From Fusarium oxysporum f. sp. lycopersici 4287 (Eukaryota > Ascomycota > Sordariomycetes > Hypocreales > Nectriaceae): a stretch of 64,000 nucleotides of DNA. This document shows, piece after piece, positions 21,467 through 33,526 of this stretch. A model generated the notes under the pieces. The model was not told the DNA's origin and did not search any database. It saw only the letters and a program-made list of their open reading frames with translations. The stretch spans positions 496,001 to 560,000 of the forward strand of contig NC_030990.1 of the NCBI RefSeq assembly GCF_000149955.1, written 5' to 3'. Each line of letters begins with the position of its first letter. The stretch's first letter is position 1. Both the position numbers and the translations under genes were made by a program.

Positions 21467-22750
21467 GTTGAGCTATGTTTGGCTTGTCGTAACAAAGCAG
21501 TCTTGTCTTTGATGAACGAAAAGATCCTTCGTCTGGGGTTCTATGCTTTCCTTATATATAATAGCATCAGTCCCCACTACGCGTTATCAGATCGCACAAT
21601 CCACCATTTCACTTACGACATCGCATATTACCGCGATTGACCTCGCTAACCCCGCAGAAACAGGTACAAGGCAGGTCTAGTGAGTCATGCCGTTGGTCTT
21701 GCGCTTTCATCATGGTCGATGGTGTCACTTTAGCTTCTACAACCATTGGATAGTGAGGCCGGAGCTGCGCTTGCGATAACGTTGTTTCATCCGCATCATC
21801 GGTCGACGACCCATTCGGAACTCGGAGTGACTCGGATGTCGTTCCATTATTGATCTCATTGGATGATCGGCCTCGAGGAGCTTCTTTGTGCTGCGAGATA
21901 TCGGTTGTCGCACGCATTCGAGTCGGTCAAGTTATCCTTGTACTCGGCCGTGACTGTCTTTCGTATTAGGTGACCGAAGCTTACAATTTCATCATGTCTC
22001 GTCTTTCCGACAGGCCGAGAGGATGATTTATTTCAAGCTCAAAACCATGTGATTAGGCCCGTCTTCTTTGCAATTTGGTAGATCGATGGGAGTTCGGGAT
22101 GGCGTGCTAGCTTGTCAAACCCCCGAGATTGCACGTTATCCACTTCGTCATTAGAGCCTTGGATGGTGAAATGCGGAGGTCTCCATTGAACTAACGCACT
22201 GATAAAATGTTAACATGGAGTAATTTCTCTGATAAGATTGATTGACCAAGATCACATTTATAGCATATTTCTTTCATGTCCTGTATTCTGAGGGCTGTTC
22301 AACCGAGTTTAGAGTACGGACGGACAATTAGTTCGACGGCGCTGATTAAACACAGTCAGAACAATAAACTAGACACATCAAACACTTGCGCTGAGAAGGG
22401 CACAAAATTTTACCTATAAATGTAGAGGAAGAAATCGAATTAAAACAAAAATTGGTGATGAGATATTCGTATCGTTCGAGCTACAGGCAATGAACTCATA
22501 TTATTGTGTGTTGCAATGGCTTTGTAAAGTAACAGCCACAGGGTAGGACTCAGTTTGCTGCACAGATAAACATTGTTATCGATAACAAAAATCGGGGCTT
22601 CCACCACTGGAGCCGTCTCCGAGCTAAATGGCCTGGGGTACGGTGTGAAGTTCTTCCGCTCCTAACCAAAGGCGGAGAACCAGCCGCCGACTCCGCCTGA
22701 TATCCGCCCTCCGCAAAGATTTTCCAGTGTGACACACAAAACAGGCAGGC
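21467..22750. other. divergent promoter region between the dioxygenase and the Zn2Cys6 regulator
   Basis: About 1.28 kb without a convincing gene. Near the regulator's start it contains an inverted repeat of CGG-type triplets, listed separately. Confidence 0.5.
22671..22697. promoter_or_regulatory. inverted repeat GGCGGAG-N13-CTCCGCC, candidate Zn2Cys6 site
   Basis: Two perfect 7-bp arms (22671-22677 and 22691-22697) lie 53 bp before the ATG of the Zn2Cys6 gene. Each arm contains a CGG triplet in inverted orientation (CGG-N17-CCG), the class of site that binuclear zinc-cluster dimers bind. Autoregulation or control of the divergent dioxygenase is an inference. Confidence 0.35.
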
Positions 22751-24839
22751 ATGGAGTCTGCGAAGCGGAAGCGAGCCGCCAAGGCCTGTAATTACTGCAG
22801 AAAGAGGTATGCTCTTTACTATTTGATGCTTAGGTACAAGGTTGTGCTAATTGGTTGCTAGGAAGAGGAAATGCGATGGCAGACAACCTGTTTGTACGCT
22901 CTGCGAAGAGGCGAATAACTCTGAGTGCGAGTATCGCGATGAAGGAAATGAGTCAAAGTGAGTTTCGCCGTCATAATCCACGGTATGAGACTGATTTAGT
23001 TAGGCGAATTGCCATCCCTGTTGATCGCGTTGATGAGATCTTTGATCGTCTTGAATCTCTCGAATCAACCTTCCAATCCGCAATAGCTCGTCAACGAGAT
23101 CGAAGTCCCATCTCAACACCTTTTCCAGCATCGACTCCTTACCCAGCCTCAACACCCTACGCACCGTATCCCATAGTGCGGCATAACGAACCAATTAGCC
23201 CTGAAGATGGAATAGTAGCTGCTTCATCTGTGCATTCAACAGGACCAGGAACGCAAACTTCGTTGTCTCAATTCGCTAATAACAATGTCTTCAATACAAC
23301 GATGGACATTCCACTTTCTCACTCATCCACAACAGGGAATTTACTCAGGTCTGCGCCAGCGAAAGCACTACTGGGTCATTACCCTTCAGATCTGTTTCTA
23401 CATATCGAGTTAAGAAGACCAATTCCCGAAGGGCTGAGATTAAACGCCGAACCAGTGAGTCAAATTGACCTCCCGACACTATCACCCAACGAAACAGATC
23501 ATCTCGTCAGAAATTACTTCCAGCTCGTTCATCGCTTCCATCCAATCCTTGACCAACGAGCCTTTTATGATCTGTACGACAGAACCGTTGACCACGGCGC
23601 ACGGCCTGATCTTCCCTCATCACTGGTCCTCGTTGTTCTCGCCCTAGGTTCTGTTGCTGCTGAAACGCCGAACCGAATGGATGCGAGTTGGAGCCCTGGG
23701 GTAAAGTTCTTTACACCTGCTGTGAGACTTTTGCTCACGGAGTCGTTGTGTTCGTTTGGTGGAGATCCGCTTCTACCGCAGGCGTTGTATCTCGCTGCGC
23801 TGTATTATAGCTATTTGTCAAGGCCGTTGCTGGCGTGGAGGTTGGTGCATATGGCGTCGACCGATGTACAGCATTATTGGATAAGGTATGTATAGATGCG
23901 GTTGGGATTAAGATCCGTACCTGACTTGTCAGATCTGAGAAGTTGCTGCGAGATGGTTCGCAAGACCAGTCAATTCTGCGAGTCTTCTGGGCCATTCTCG
24001 TGCTCGAATGGTAAGTCACCCGCTCTGTGTTGTCAAGTTATTCTCTAACTATCGTCAGTGACATCCTCGCAGAGCATCATCTCCCTCGCAGTGGCATCGA
24101 AAAGATCGTCGATAAACTCCCCTACCCATGGTCCGACGGCCCCTCCGAACCCTACATGCACCGCTGGCTCGCCGATCTCTCATCCCGTCGCCTTCTGAAC
24201 AGAATCCACTACGTCCTCTACGCAGAAGCTGAGCCAGGTACAGGCGATAACGCAGCGGACAACTCTGAAGAAACGCAATCGAGTCTTCCAAACTTGGCTC
24301 ATGAATTGAACCGCCAGCTTGGAGCGTGGTATCATCTCCTCCCTCACAGCATTAGACCCAATCTTGAGATTCCTCCGATAGGGATTGATGATACCATGGT
24401 TACTATACGATATCACACGACAGGCGACATTATCTACAGGCCTTTTCTATATCAAGTTTGCGCCCTCGCGCCAGGTACACAACCCAATCCCGCGACACTT
24501 GAGAATGCGAGACAATGTCTGGTACACTGTCGTCGGTATCTCAATGCAGTTGAATTCGCAGTCCATGCACCGACTGCATCTTTGGAGAATCTCTTACACG
24601 GGTATGTCTACAACAAGAGTACAATAACGATTACTAACAGTCCCAGGACCATGGCGGTGGTATTACTCCTCTCATTCGCAGCCTTCTCAAGATTGGATGC
24701 CCTCAGGGTCCCTGATCTCAACCAATTACAAGACAAGGGAATAAGGATCTGCGAAAGATGGGCGTTTCCAGGCTCAAGTATAGAGCAAATGGTTGTAATT
24801 CTGCGCGCCCTCCGAGCGAAGTGCATCGATACAGGATGA
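22751..24839 (+). CDS. Zn2Cys6 transcription factor with fungal-specific TF domain
   Basis: The DNA-binding domain spans intron 1: exon 1 (MESAKRKRAAKACNYCRKR) joins to the segment KRKCDGRQPVCTLCEEANNSEC, giving the C-X2-C-X6-C...C-X2-C...C pattern. A second intron (GTGAGT...TTAG near 22958-23003) precedes a linker and coiled coil (DRVDEIFDRLESLESTFQSA). The middle-homology domain follows: VRNYFQLVHRFHPILDQRAF, LALGSVAAE, ALYLAALYYSYLSRPLLAWRLVHMAS. Two further introns lie at about 23886-23931 and 24011-24057, and a last one near 24602-24650. The stop is at 24837-24839. It is a nuclear regulator by family. The divergent TauD-type gene is its most likely target because they share a promoter; that is positional inference only. 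Confidence 0.88.
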
Positions 24840-25258
24840 GGGTCAAGTCCATAGAAAACAACGTAAATGTCTCGATTACAGAAAACTACTGAATCTGGTA
24901 CCGTGACTGTGCATATCCGGCCCCGGAAATGATCAATCCAAAGGCGAGGTCCATTGATTTTTGACATCAAGGGCGCGCGCTAGTCATCGTCGGGAGCAGG
25001 GCCGAGACCTGTGGCGAGATCTTTCCAGAAGCCACTCGTTAAGATCTGCATAGCTTTAAAATTTTTGGACTCGGAGAGTTTATCTGACTTTCCTTGTTAG
25101 ACTTATTCAAGTATTTTAAGCCGCCCAGCTAAGCCCAATTCTTGAGATCCAAAATCTGCAGATCCACTCACCGCCAACTCCTCCAATATCTACCCTGGCT
25201 ACAAAGTATCTATTACTCAATCGTTACCATTAGTTGAGTTTCATCAATTAGTCGCATC
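24840..25258. other. intergenic, no gene seen
   Basis: About 420 bp upstream of the acetyltransferase; nothing recognised apart from a pyrimidine-rich leader just before the start. Confidence 0.45.
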
Positions 25259-25810
25259 ATGACTGCCAAGGACTCCCAACAGGCTCACAAAGAAGTCATC
25301 ATCAAGCCTGCAACACTCACCGATGCCAATCGCATCGCAGAGCTAGGCGCACATGTCTTCACAATAACATTCGGGCACTCCGTCGAACCCTACGAACTGG
25401 CCGCCTTCCTCGAAGAATCATACACAGAAGCATCCATCATCAACGACTTAAACGACCCAAACAAAGACGTAATCATCGCGACAAACTCCAACGATGATTT
25501 TCTCGGCTTCGCATATCTCACCCGAGGAAGCAGTGAACCTTGCGTAGAAAACATGGAAAAAACCGTTGAACTGCAGAGGATCTACGTACATCCTGATTCT
25601 CACGGCGCTGGTGTTGGAAAGAATTTGGAGAAGGCTATTGAGAGTATGGCTAAGGAGCAGGGGTTTGAGAATTTGTGGCTGGGTGTTTGGGAGGAGAATC
25701 CCAGGGCGATAAGGGCGTATGAGAAGTGGGGATATAAACAGGTCGGGGACCATGATTTTACTATTGGGTCAATTGTTCAGACTGATCATATCATGGTTAA
25801 GAGTTTGTAG
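25259..25810 (+). CDS. GNAT N-acetyltransferase resembling bacterial PaiA
   Basis: A 183-residue intronless protein. The acetyl-CoA-binding motif A of GNAT enzymes is clear: LQRIYVHPDSHGAGVGKNL at about 103-121 (Q/R-x-x-G-x-G/A type). WLGVWEENPRAIRAYEKWG (about 140-158) and DHDFTIG, then QTDHIMVKSL, follow at the C terminus. The last block, with WLGVWE-x-N, an A-x-x-(F/Y) pair and QTD-x-IM, is the pattern I associate with Bacillus PaiA, a polyamine acetyltransferase, rather than with general GNATs. The predicted reaction is acetylation of a small amine such as spermidine or of a related substrate, in the cytosol. It lies on the same strand as a PaiB-like gene 514 bp downstream, as in the bacterial paiAB pair. 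Confidence 0.85.
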   Translation: MTAKDSQQAHKEVIIKPATLTDANRIAELGAHVFTITFGHSVEPYELAAFLEESYTEASIINDLNDPNKDVIIATNSNDDFLGFAYLTRGSSEPCVENMEKTVELQRIYVHPDSHGAGVGKNLEKAIESMAKEQGFENLWLGVWEENPRAIRAYEKWGYKQVGDHDFTIGSIVQTDHIMVKSL

Positions 25811-26324
25811 ATGGAATACACATGAACAGGCAATGAATCATGGATTGATGAATTTGGCGTTAGAGAGTGGACTTGAAATATGGCACTTAGATAGACAGGC
25901 CAGACTAGAGGTCAATTAGCTTCTTTACGATCAACACCCTTTCCATCATGTCTCGTCTCTCAATGCTGTTCGGTGTTCAAGGCCGAGATATTGAGACTCA
26001 ATTGATCAAATCTGCATTCAAGCATTTTCGACCCTCGGAAGCAGGTCCGATAACGCTAGGTGAATGACCAATGACAAACCCCCCGGCACCAATTCGCTCT
26101 AGACCTTGCTGAGAATGACTGTGCCTGTGATTCGCCGATCTAGACCGGCCCGGTCGATGTGAACGACGCCCTCTCATACCAGCGGCCCGCCTTCTCCGCC
26201 AAACCTTTATTACTTGCGATATCCGTTCGTTTTACACCAGCTTGAAGACTTCAAGATCACATATATCTCTATTTGCCCAAAAGTCATTCCAATAATACAA
26301 AGACATATACTCGACATCGCAACC
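25811..26324. other. intergenic, no gene seen
   Basis: About 510 bp between the PaiA-like and PaiB-like genes. There is enough space for a separate promoter, so the pair is probably not co-transcribed. Confidence 0.45.
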
Positions 26325-27083
26325 ATGTATATCCGCGCCGCCCACGCCGAAGCAGACCTCCGCGTCCTTCGCCGTCTCATCCACGAAAACCCCCTCGGAA
26401 TGCTCACAACCGGCATAAAGTCCCAAACCCACTCCTTTCTCCAAAGCAGCCACATCCCTTTTCTTCTCGACGTACAAGATGAATCCAGCGAAACAGAACT
26501 CGGTCGTCTGCGCGGCCACTTGGCCCGCCAAAACCCCCAAAGCAAAGCCATGATCGAACACTGCACCTCCAACCCCTCTCTAAAAAGTTATCTCGAAGAC
26601 GAAGTCCTAGTGATCTTCACCAAGTCGACTCATCATTATGTGACCCCCAAATTCTACACCGAGACAAAACCAGCGAATGGAAAGGTTGTGCCGACGTGGA
26701 ATTACGCAGCGGCGCAGGTTTATGGAAAAGCGAGGATTTACTATGAGAACAATGAAGAGACGTCTTCATTTCTGGGAAAGGCGATTAGTGATCTTACGGA
26801 TCATAATGAGAGGAACACGATGGGGTATACGGGTGGCGAGAGACCAAGCCAGTGGAAGGTGTCTGATGCGCCGGAGAAGTATGTTGAGTTGTTGAAGAGG
26901 AACATTATTGGGATTGAGATCGAGGTTACCAAGCTGGAGGGCAAGTTCAAGATGAGTCAGGAGATGGGAGAGGGGGATAGGGAGGGTGTTATCAAGGGTT
27001 TTGAAGGGTTGGGGACGGAGGTTGGTGATGAGATTGCAAGGGTCGTTAAGGAGCGTGGGGAGCTGAAGGATCAGAAGAAGTGA
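26325..27083 (+). CDS. PaiB-like FMN-binding split-barrel protein
   Basis: A 252-residue intronless protein. The start MYIRAAHAEADL at ATG 26325 matches the MYIP-type start of bacterial PaiB proteins; the frame is open further upstream without an ATG. Family blocks: LIHENPLGMLTT near 20-31, DEVLVIFTKSTHHYVTPKFY at about 86-105, VPTWNYAAAQVYGKARIYY at about 116-134, and NIIGIEIEVTKLEGKFKMSQ at about 196-215. Compared with bacterial PaiB there is an insertion of about 25 residues after LARQNPQ. Members have a flavin-reductase-like split-barrel fold; in Bacillus PaiB is named as a transcriptional repressor, but a direct DNA role in fungi is not established. A flavin-dependent function is equally possible. 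Confidence 0.85.
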   Translation: MYIRAAHAEADLRVLRRLIHENPLGMLTTGIKSQTHSFLQSSHIPFLLDVQDESSETELGRLRGHLARQNPQSKAMIEHCTSNPSLKSYLEDEVLVIFTKSTHHYVTPKFYTETKPANGKVVPTWNYAAAQVYGKARIYYENNEETSSFLGKAISDLTDHNERNTMGYTGGERPSQWKVSDAPEKYVELLKRNIIGIEIEVTKLEGKFKMSQEMGEGDREGVIKGFEGLGTEVGDEIARVVKERGELKDQKK

Positions 27084-29182
27084 TCTCAAGAGATATTGAC
27101 ATGCCCATGGGCATCTTGAAGGGTAGATCGAAAACATTAATGCCCAACTTAGATCTTCTTGTAGACTCGAGGATGAAGCCATGATGAATCCTTGGTGTCA
27201 AGGTTAGCACGTTAAGAGCCTATCGCACGATATACAGGTCGTAGGTTGAACGACTGGGACAGATTGACATCCGATAAGACTAAAATCGAGCAGAGAGACT
27301 TGCTGTAGAGACAGGGTAGCTCTGCTTCATTACCTAAGCGGAGATCCCGAAAAGAATACTACTCCATCCGATCCATCGTGATAGGCATTTCCAGCATCAT
27401 CAACTTTACCTAATCACCGAGAACCATCCGGCAACGAACCTCGGCACTGTCAAATAACACAAGATAAGCTTGTCCCAAATGCAAACCTCAATAACCGTAT
27501 ATTCCCGACTATGGGGGCCCCATGGGCTGCCAACCGCTCCAATAACATTCCCATTCTCGCGGTATCGTGAAGACGACCATCGACTTTCGATGTTACGCGT
27601 CGCTGTCGGCCCTTTTATCATACTATGAAAAACACGGGTCGTCAAGTGATACAAGAGTCAACATTTCATTGATTGCATCTTCAAAAGCTGACAGCCCTAC
27701 GGATGGCTCGGCATTCAGGTACACCACGATGCGAACACGAAGAGGAATTTGTGTAGGGTAAGAAAAGATGCATACCACGCTAGTATACCTTGATTAAATT
27801 CCCCGACAATGACATGATACAGTATATCTACCAGGAGTACAATTATTGACTCGTGGGAATTGAATACAAACGGTTGCTTAGATAAACCAACCGGGGATTG
27901 GGGAAACACGTGGAATTAAGTTACGCTTTAGGTAAATTACCAGCATAAAAACTGGTTTTCTGGGGAAGTTTGTTTCGATGCCTTAACAGTACAGAATTTG
28001 CCTATGACGCAGTGGCGCTGGGAATACCGGACATCCGCACGCGGCTGAATGATACATGCATCCCACACCCCATGACAGTCAAACAGAACAAATACAGTGA
28101 CCATTGGGGCAATGATATGGGGGAGCACGGGGTATGGAGAAATAAGAAAGATAAAAGTGCTTTCGGCCGAGGCAGGGCCGTTCGGAGACGAAGAGCGGGT
28201 AATCTTTGAAGGTACGGCATCTAGAAGTTCTTAGAAGTGTCGTGGTACCTGGCGATTCTATGGTGAGATCGTCGGGTTCTGAGGGGATTGAGATTGGCGT
28301 CATTGCTTCGCATGCCAAGATTTGTATGGGAGATCGGCAAACGGGGCTTGGCAGGTTCGACAAGAGATTTTGACGGCTGGGCAATAATTCAATGCCTTAC
28401 AGAAGAGTTTAACATAAAGATCTGACTGTAAGGTAGAGACGCGATGAATCCGATTTCGATTGACGTTGTTTTAGAGTCAATCTTGACCAAGAGAATGTCA
28501 TGAACTGATGCTCATTGAATGTCATGGTCTCTCCGGATCCCTCGGGTGTCGTCATGTTGTGATGGTGAACCAGATTCAGAATAGTACTGAACAAGGGTTA
28601 GTGGCACTCAGGCACTAACGCTGCCAACCAAAACTGTCATCCAGGCCATCACGGGGACATTTCCCCCAATCAGAAGTACTGAGATTAATGCATTGCCGTT
28701 TTTTTACAGGCCGTTTCAGTTGTTTTGCAGCCACTACAAATTTCCAAAAGCCATATCGTCATACCAAACACTTGACATTCATCGCAGCGAGAGGTGAAGG
28801 ACCTCGGGCTTTCCCCAGCTTTACAACCCCGTGGAGGTGGTACCCCATTACCCAATTATTGACCCATTGTCTGCATTCCCCTTGCTCAACCCCACAGAAT
28901 TGGTAGAAGCAAAAAAATGGGACGGACCGATTTCGTGGTCTCGAGACCATGACAGCCAGGATGCACACCGGAGTGCGGCTCATTGGACGCCTGCTTTTCA
29001 GGCCTGACATCACGAAGTATCGCACTTTTGCTCTATAACGTCATTCTCGATCAATATGTATTTAAATCCTTGACATCCTCATGTTCTGTCGAGTAACTCA
29101 ATCACTAATTGACTTTGGATCACCACTTAAGATTACAGCATATCATTATTATTAAGAAGTGCTTGGATTAGGACTGCCCATC
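27084..29182. other. intergenic, 2.1 kb, no gene seen
   Basis: No open frame here has recognisable domains or a plausible exon chain. It separates the PaiB-like gene from the hexose transporter and presumably holds the transporter's promoter. Confidence 0.4.
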
Positions 29183-31055
29183 ATGGCGCCGTCTTTCCTC
29201 ACTGTTCATTTCGATGACCAGAATCCAAACTCTGAAAAGGGAAAAGAGGCTGGTGCGAGGAGATCTCTCGCTGGCCTTGATTACTCGCCTTTGCCTCGCA
29301 TCACGGGCCGATCTTTTCTCCTAGCTACCTTTGTCTCTATGGGTGGTCTTCTGTAAGTCCTACTACCCTCTACTCTACAACATGAGCTGATGAGAACAGT
29401 TTCGGCTATGATACAGGCCAAATCTCAGGCTTCCTCGAGATGCCAGACTTTCTCGACCGTTTCGCCCAAACAAACAGTAAGGGAGAAAAGGAATTCAGCA
29501 CCGTCCGTTCAGGCCTCATCGTCTCGCTTCTCTCAATCGGTACGCTCATGGGCGCGCTGATCGCAGCGCCTGTTGCAGACCGCATTGGACGAAAGTACAG
29601 TATCTCCGGCTGGACGTGGGTGATTGCTATTGGCTTCGTCATCCAGATTTCTTCAGAAACGGACTGGGTGCAGATCATGATGGGCCGATGGGTCGCTGGT
29701 CTTGGAGTCGGCGCCTTGTCGCTGCTTGTTCCTATGTTCCAGAGCGAGACTGCACCGCCGTGGATTCGTGGTGCGATGGTTTGCTGTTATCAGCTCTTTA
29801 TTGTAAGTGATAAAATTCTTGGCATGCCAAGTTTTTATGCTCCGACGATCTGTGGAGAAGCTGTCAAGGATTGCACTGACATTTGGCTTAGACGATGGGC
29901 ATTTTCTTGGCTGCGTGCTTCAACTACGGCACTGTAACGCACCATCCCAACAGCTCAGCATGCTGGCGCATCGTCATCGGCGTCGGCTGGGTTTTTACTC
30001 TTGTTCTCGGCATTGGAATTTTGTTTCTTCCTGACACGCCCCGTTTTGACTACCGCAATGGCAAAGTCGACCGTGCGCGTGAAACTCTCTGCAAAGTATA
30101 CGGCGCGACGCCAAACCATTGGGCGATCCATACTCAAATGGAAGAAATCGAGTCCAAGCTGCGCGCCGAGAGTCACATCAAGCAGAGCCCCGTCCAAGAA
30201 TTCGTGAATATGTGGAAAGCGCCCCGCATGGCTTATCGTATCTTCATCGGAATGTCGCTCCAGATGTTTCAGCAACTTACCGGTGCGAATTACTTCTTTT
30301 ACTACGGCACTACCATCTTTCAGTCTGTGTCAATCAACAGCTACAAGACGCAGATCATTCTGAACACGATTAACTTTCTGGTTACGTTTATTGGATTGTA
30401 TATCGTTGAGCACTACGGTCGGCGCAAGTCGCTTATTGCGGGAAGTACTTGGATGTTCATCTGCTTCCTTATCTTTGCATCTGTCGGACATTTCTCGCTC
30501 GATCGCAATGATCCCACAAAGACGCAGGGCGCGGGTATCGCTATGATCGTCTTTGCTTGTCTTTTCATCCTGGGTTTTGCTACCACTTGGGGTCCGATGA
30601 TTTGGACTATCATGGCTGAGATCTTCCCCTCCCGATATCGTGCAAAGGGCATGGCGCTTTCAACAGCTAGCAACTGGCTCTGGAATTTCCTCCTCGCCTT
30701 TTTCACGCCTTTCATCACGAAGGACATTGACTTCCTATATGGATACGTCTTTGCGGGGTGTAATGTCCTTGGTGGATTACTCGTCTACTTCTTCGTCATT
30801 GAAGGCCAGGGACGTACTCTCGAGGAGATTGATACCATGTATCTTGAAAGGGTGAACCCTATGAAGAGTTCCAAGTGGGTTCCCCCTCCTCCTGAGGAGA
30901 TGTCGAGGATCAGGAAGCAGGCTGGTACGGATCTCGAGACTGCTGCTCCTGCGGCGTCGAGTGACGATGAGACGCTTGCGAGGCCCTCAGGTGTTACTGA
31001 TGGTGGAATGGGACATCATAAGGAGGAGCATGCTGGCACTACGCACCGAGAGTAA
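29183..31055 (+). CDS. MFS sugar (hexose) transporter
   Basis: A twelve-helix major facilitator of the sugar porter family. Three exons: 29183-29352, 29400-29802 and 29892-31055, with introns of 47 and 89 bp. Signature motifs: GYDTGQISGF at the start of exon 2, DRIGRKYSI (loop 2-3), QMFQQLTGANYFFYYG (helix 7, typical of hexose carriers), EHYGRRKSLIAGS (loop 8-9), MAEIFPSRYRAKGM (after helix 10), and EGQGRTLEEID at the end of helix 12 in place of the more usual PETKGRTLEEID. The roughly 80-residue cytosolic tail is rich in Pro, Ser, Ala and His. The start MAPSFLTVHFDDQNP is preceded by a pyrimidine-poor leader. It would sit in the plasma membrane and take up monosaccharides by proton symport. 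Confidence 0.92.
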
Positions 31056-31824
31056 GGGGATGGTGATGATTGAGATGTGATGGGGATTTATTTATGAGTG
31101 ATGTTGGAGACGAGATTGCATGATACCTACGACCTATTCTTATCGTTCATAGCCAATTTTACCGTACTTATACCGAACCAGCTACTTGCAAAATGTCCAT
31201 CACAGACTGATGCTCATGAATGACACTCGAACTGCGATAAGGATACGATAGAGGGACAGGAGGTTCAGCATCAGCCTCAAGGTAATGGATGCAAGGCAAT
31301 TTGCTCACTGCCTTTCCGGATGCCCAAGATGCAGCTTTTGACTGAAAGATCACTATATTTATCATCCGTGATTGTAATTAAAAAGGCTTCTCGATGTTAA
31401 TGAGCTGCGCTGTTGGCGTGGCTTGGCTTGGGCTCCAGGCAGTCGCAGTCTTGTTGACACCTGAACGATTCACTTCCCGCCATGGTCAACGCACTCACCC
31501 ACTGCGGCTTCCATCACCCGCCAGTCACGCTGAGATGGAAAAACAACAATCACTCCCTAATCTCCATTCTGATCCACGCATCGAATAACGCCATCATCAT
31601 CAACATCATCATCTGTACAAAATCTGCCACCGCCACAATCATCCATCGTCATCACGAACGACACCTGTCCCACTGGCCGAGCGCGCTACGCCTTCGACTA
31701 CATCAACGCCGACTCAAGGGCCTTCATCATCCCCCCTCCCATCATCCATTTTCAACATTCTCATCGCGGCTTGCCACCAACATCATCAACAGCATCAACA
31801 ATCTGCACCCAGTACTTCATCATC
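31056..31824. other. intergenic with a CAT-rich stretch
   Basis: About 770 bp. From roughly 31480 to 31820 the sequence is rich in CAT/CAC triplets, which gives spurious His-rich open frames on the plus strand. I see no gene. The last part is the leader of the broken Cys-rich gene at 31825. Confidence 0.45.
31592..31612. repeat. short imperfect CAT trinucleotide repeat
   Basis: CATCATCAT, then CAA, then CATCATCAT occur in a row within a longer CAT-rich leader. It is a minor microsatellite with no sign of function. Confidence 0.6.
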
Positions 31825-32642
31825 ATGTGTCAGAAGTCGAGCTACGAAAGGCGCTGTGAAGACTGCCACATGAGAGTCATGATCAGCGTTGTAACCCACC
31901 AAGTATGCGGCGGCAAGCCCCGAGAGAAGCTAATCAAGGCCCAAGAAGAGAAACGCAAGAACCATAAGGTACCCTATCGCAAGGACGATTTTATATGCAA
32001 GCTCAGAATACGGCCTCAAAAGAAATACTGGTCCTACATCGGAGCGCACACCTGCATGCGCTGCAGTCTTCAAAAGTTGAGGAAAGAAGCGGAGGAAGAG
32101 CTCAAAGCACTTGTGGATGGAAATGGAATGGAGTCAGAGATAAATCTCAAAAGGAGAGGTTAAAGAGGCTGAAAGAAGAAATGATGTATACGGGGCTTCC
32201 CCCAAAAGATTACAAGAAGGCGCTGCCCAAGGCAATCGAAGTCAACATGAAGGGCTAGTTGCCTGGTGTCCTGGCCGAACGGGATGATAGTATCCGGGAC
32301 AGTATCGAGTATTTGTTCAAGGAGAGTCTTGAAGCGGATCAACAGTCAGATGACTCAGCCGCCTCGTCCGACCCGCTTCCCACGAGCACCGAGGAGCCTT
32401 CTTCGCATGCAGCGGGAAAGAAGACAGAGGGGAAAGAGGTTGCGACATCAGGTGTGGGGGATGTATTATCCGATGCAACCAGGTCTTCTCCGTTTCTTGG
32501 CGAGGACCAAATGAGGATTCTAGGCAACTTTTTTGGGGTTGGAATGGGGGGTATTGATAGTGATGAGGAGGTCATGGAAACGGACGACCAGCCGCCCACT
32601 GCAGGTTCACTCGCGGATCGATTCTCTAATTTCAGGCCCTAG
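31825..32642 (+). pseudogene. broken small Cys-rich MCQ-type protein (frameshift plus TAG)
   Basis: The first 113 codons (ATG 31825 to the stop near 32163) encode MCQKSSYERRCEDCHM..., a Cys-rich start with a CxxC pair, a later VCGG, and HTCMRCSLQKL. Coding character then continues in the -1 frame (KERLKRLKEEMMYTGLPPKD...) until an in-frame TAG at 32256-32258. It goes on in that same frame after the stop with a Ser/Asp/Glu-rich tail to 32642. A one-base loss in the A run at about 32149-32152 would explain the frame change. I tried to bridge the lesions with an intron: the available GT/AG pairs either break the frame or use poor donors. So it is most likely a pseudogene with two lesions, or one lesion plus an assembly error. 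It is related to the intact gene at 33527. Confidence 0.55.
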
Positions 32643-33526
32643 GCCAGTGGTATCACGTCAAAATTCGCGTCCCGATTGTGAGTGATACTGTTGCTGCAGG
32701 CCATCCTTGGATCAGAGTAGTCTCACGGTGGAGGATGGATGAGTGCTGGACAGGAATGGGGGATACGACATAAATTATCGAAGCAATAAGTATGGAGGGG
32801 GGGTGAAGAGGGTTGCCGAACACACACGATAACAGATAGATAGAGAATATGACTATCGTTTCGTTGATCTGACTTACCTCGCATGGACTGTGAGTCGCTT
32901 TCCCTCTGATGTGGAGGTCTCTTGTTCCGACAGACCAAGATACGCTCTTCCCAACAATGTTAAAATACAGTGGCAGGATGAGTCCTGGATTGAATTAACA
33001 TGATCTGCTCATCACCATTGTTCTTCATGTTGACAGTGCGCAGCATCATGAGCACAGAGCATGCTACACCATCAACAGTGTCACCATCGCGAGTATTGAA
33101 AGTGGCCAGAGACAAGGGTAAATGATGCTAGACACTGAATTCCACAATTAGATGTCTCTGATTGACCTCAATCGTGCTGTGAGAGGGTAGACGAGGAGAC
33201 AAAGAAGTGACGGATTCTATACGTGAACATGCTGTCTTTTGCAGTGAACAACACGTGGGTGACGCCTCGGGTCAGTGACCATGCGAATATATCGAGACGG
33301 GATAAATAATGCGATTATTTAAGTGCTTTTAAAGACCGTGATAATAATAACTTTCACCTGAAGACTCAGCATCACCTTTCCTCCAAAAGTATAAATGCTT
33401 CCTCTCATCTTTCCCAATTGTTCCAACCCTTTAAATAAACGTCCCATTAAACACCCGCAAAGCTTGAAAACCTTTTACACCATCATCTTCACTTCCCATC
33501 AAGAATTACTGAAACTCACCCCCAAA
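32643..33526. other. intergenic, no gene seen
   Basis: About 880 bp between the two MCQ-type genes. It includes the leader of the second gene, which is C/T-rich. Nothing else recognised. Confidence 0.45.

Noticed and set aside
31482..31859. His-rich open frame before the MCQ-type pseudogene
   Set aside because: It comes from the CAT-repeat leader and overlaps the start of the better-supported frame.
32159..32259. Intron GTTAAA...CTAG that could remove both lesions of the MCQ-type pseudogene
   Set aside because: The donor is poor and the join leads into a stop; frame is not restored.
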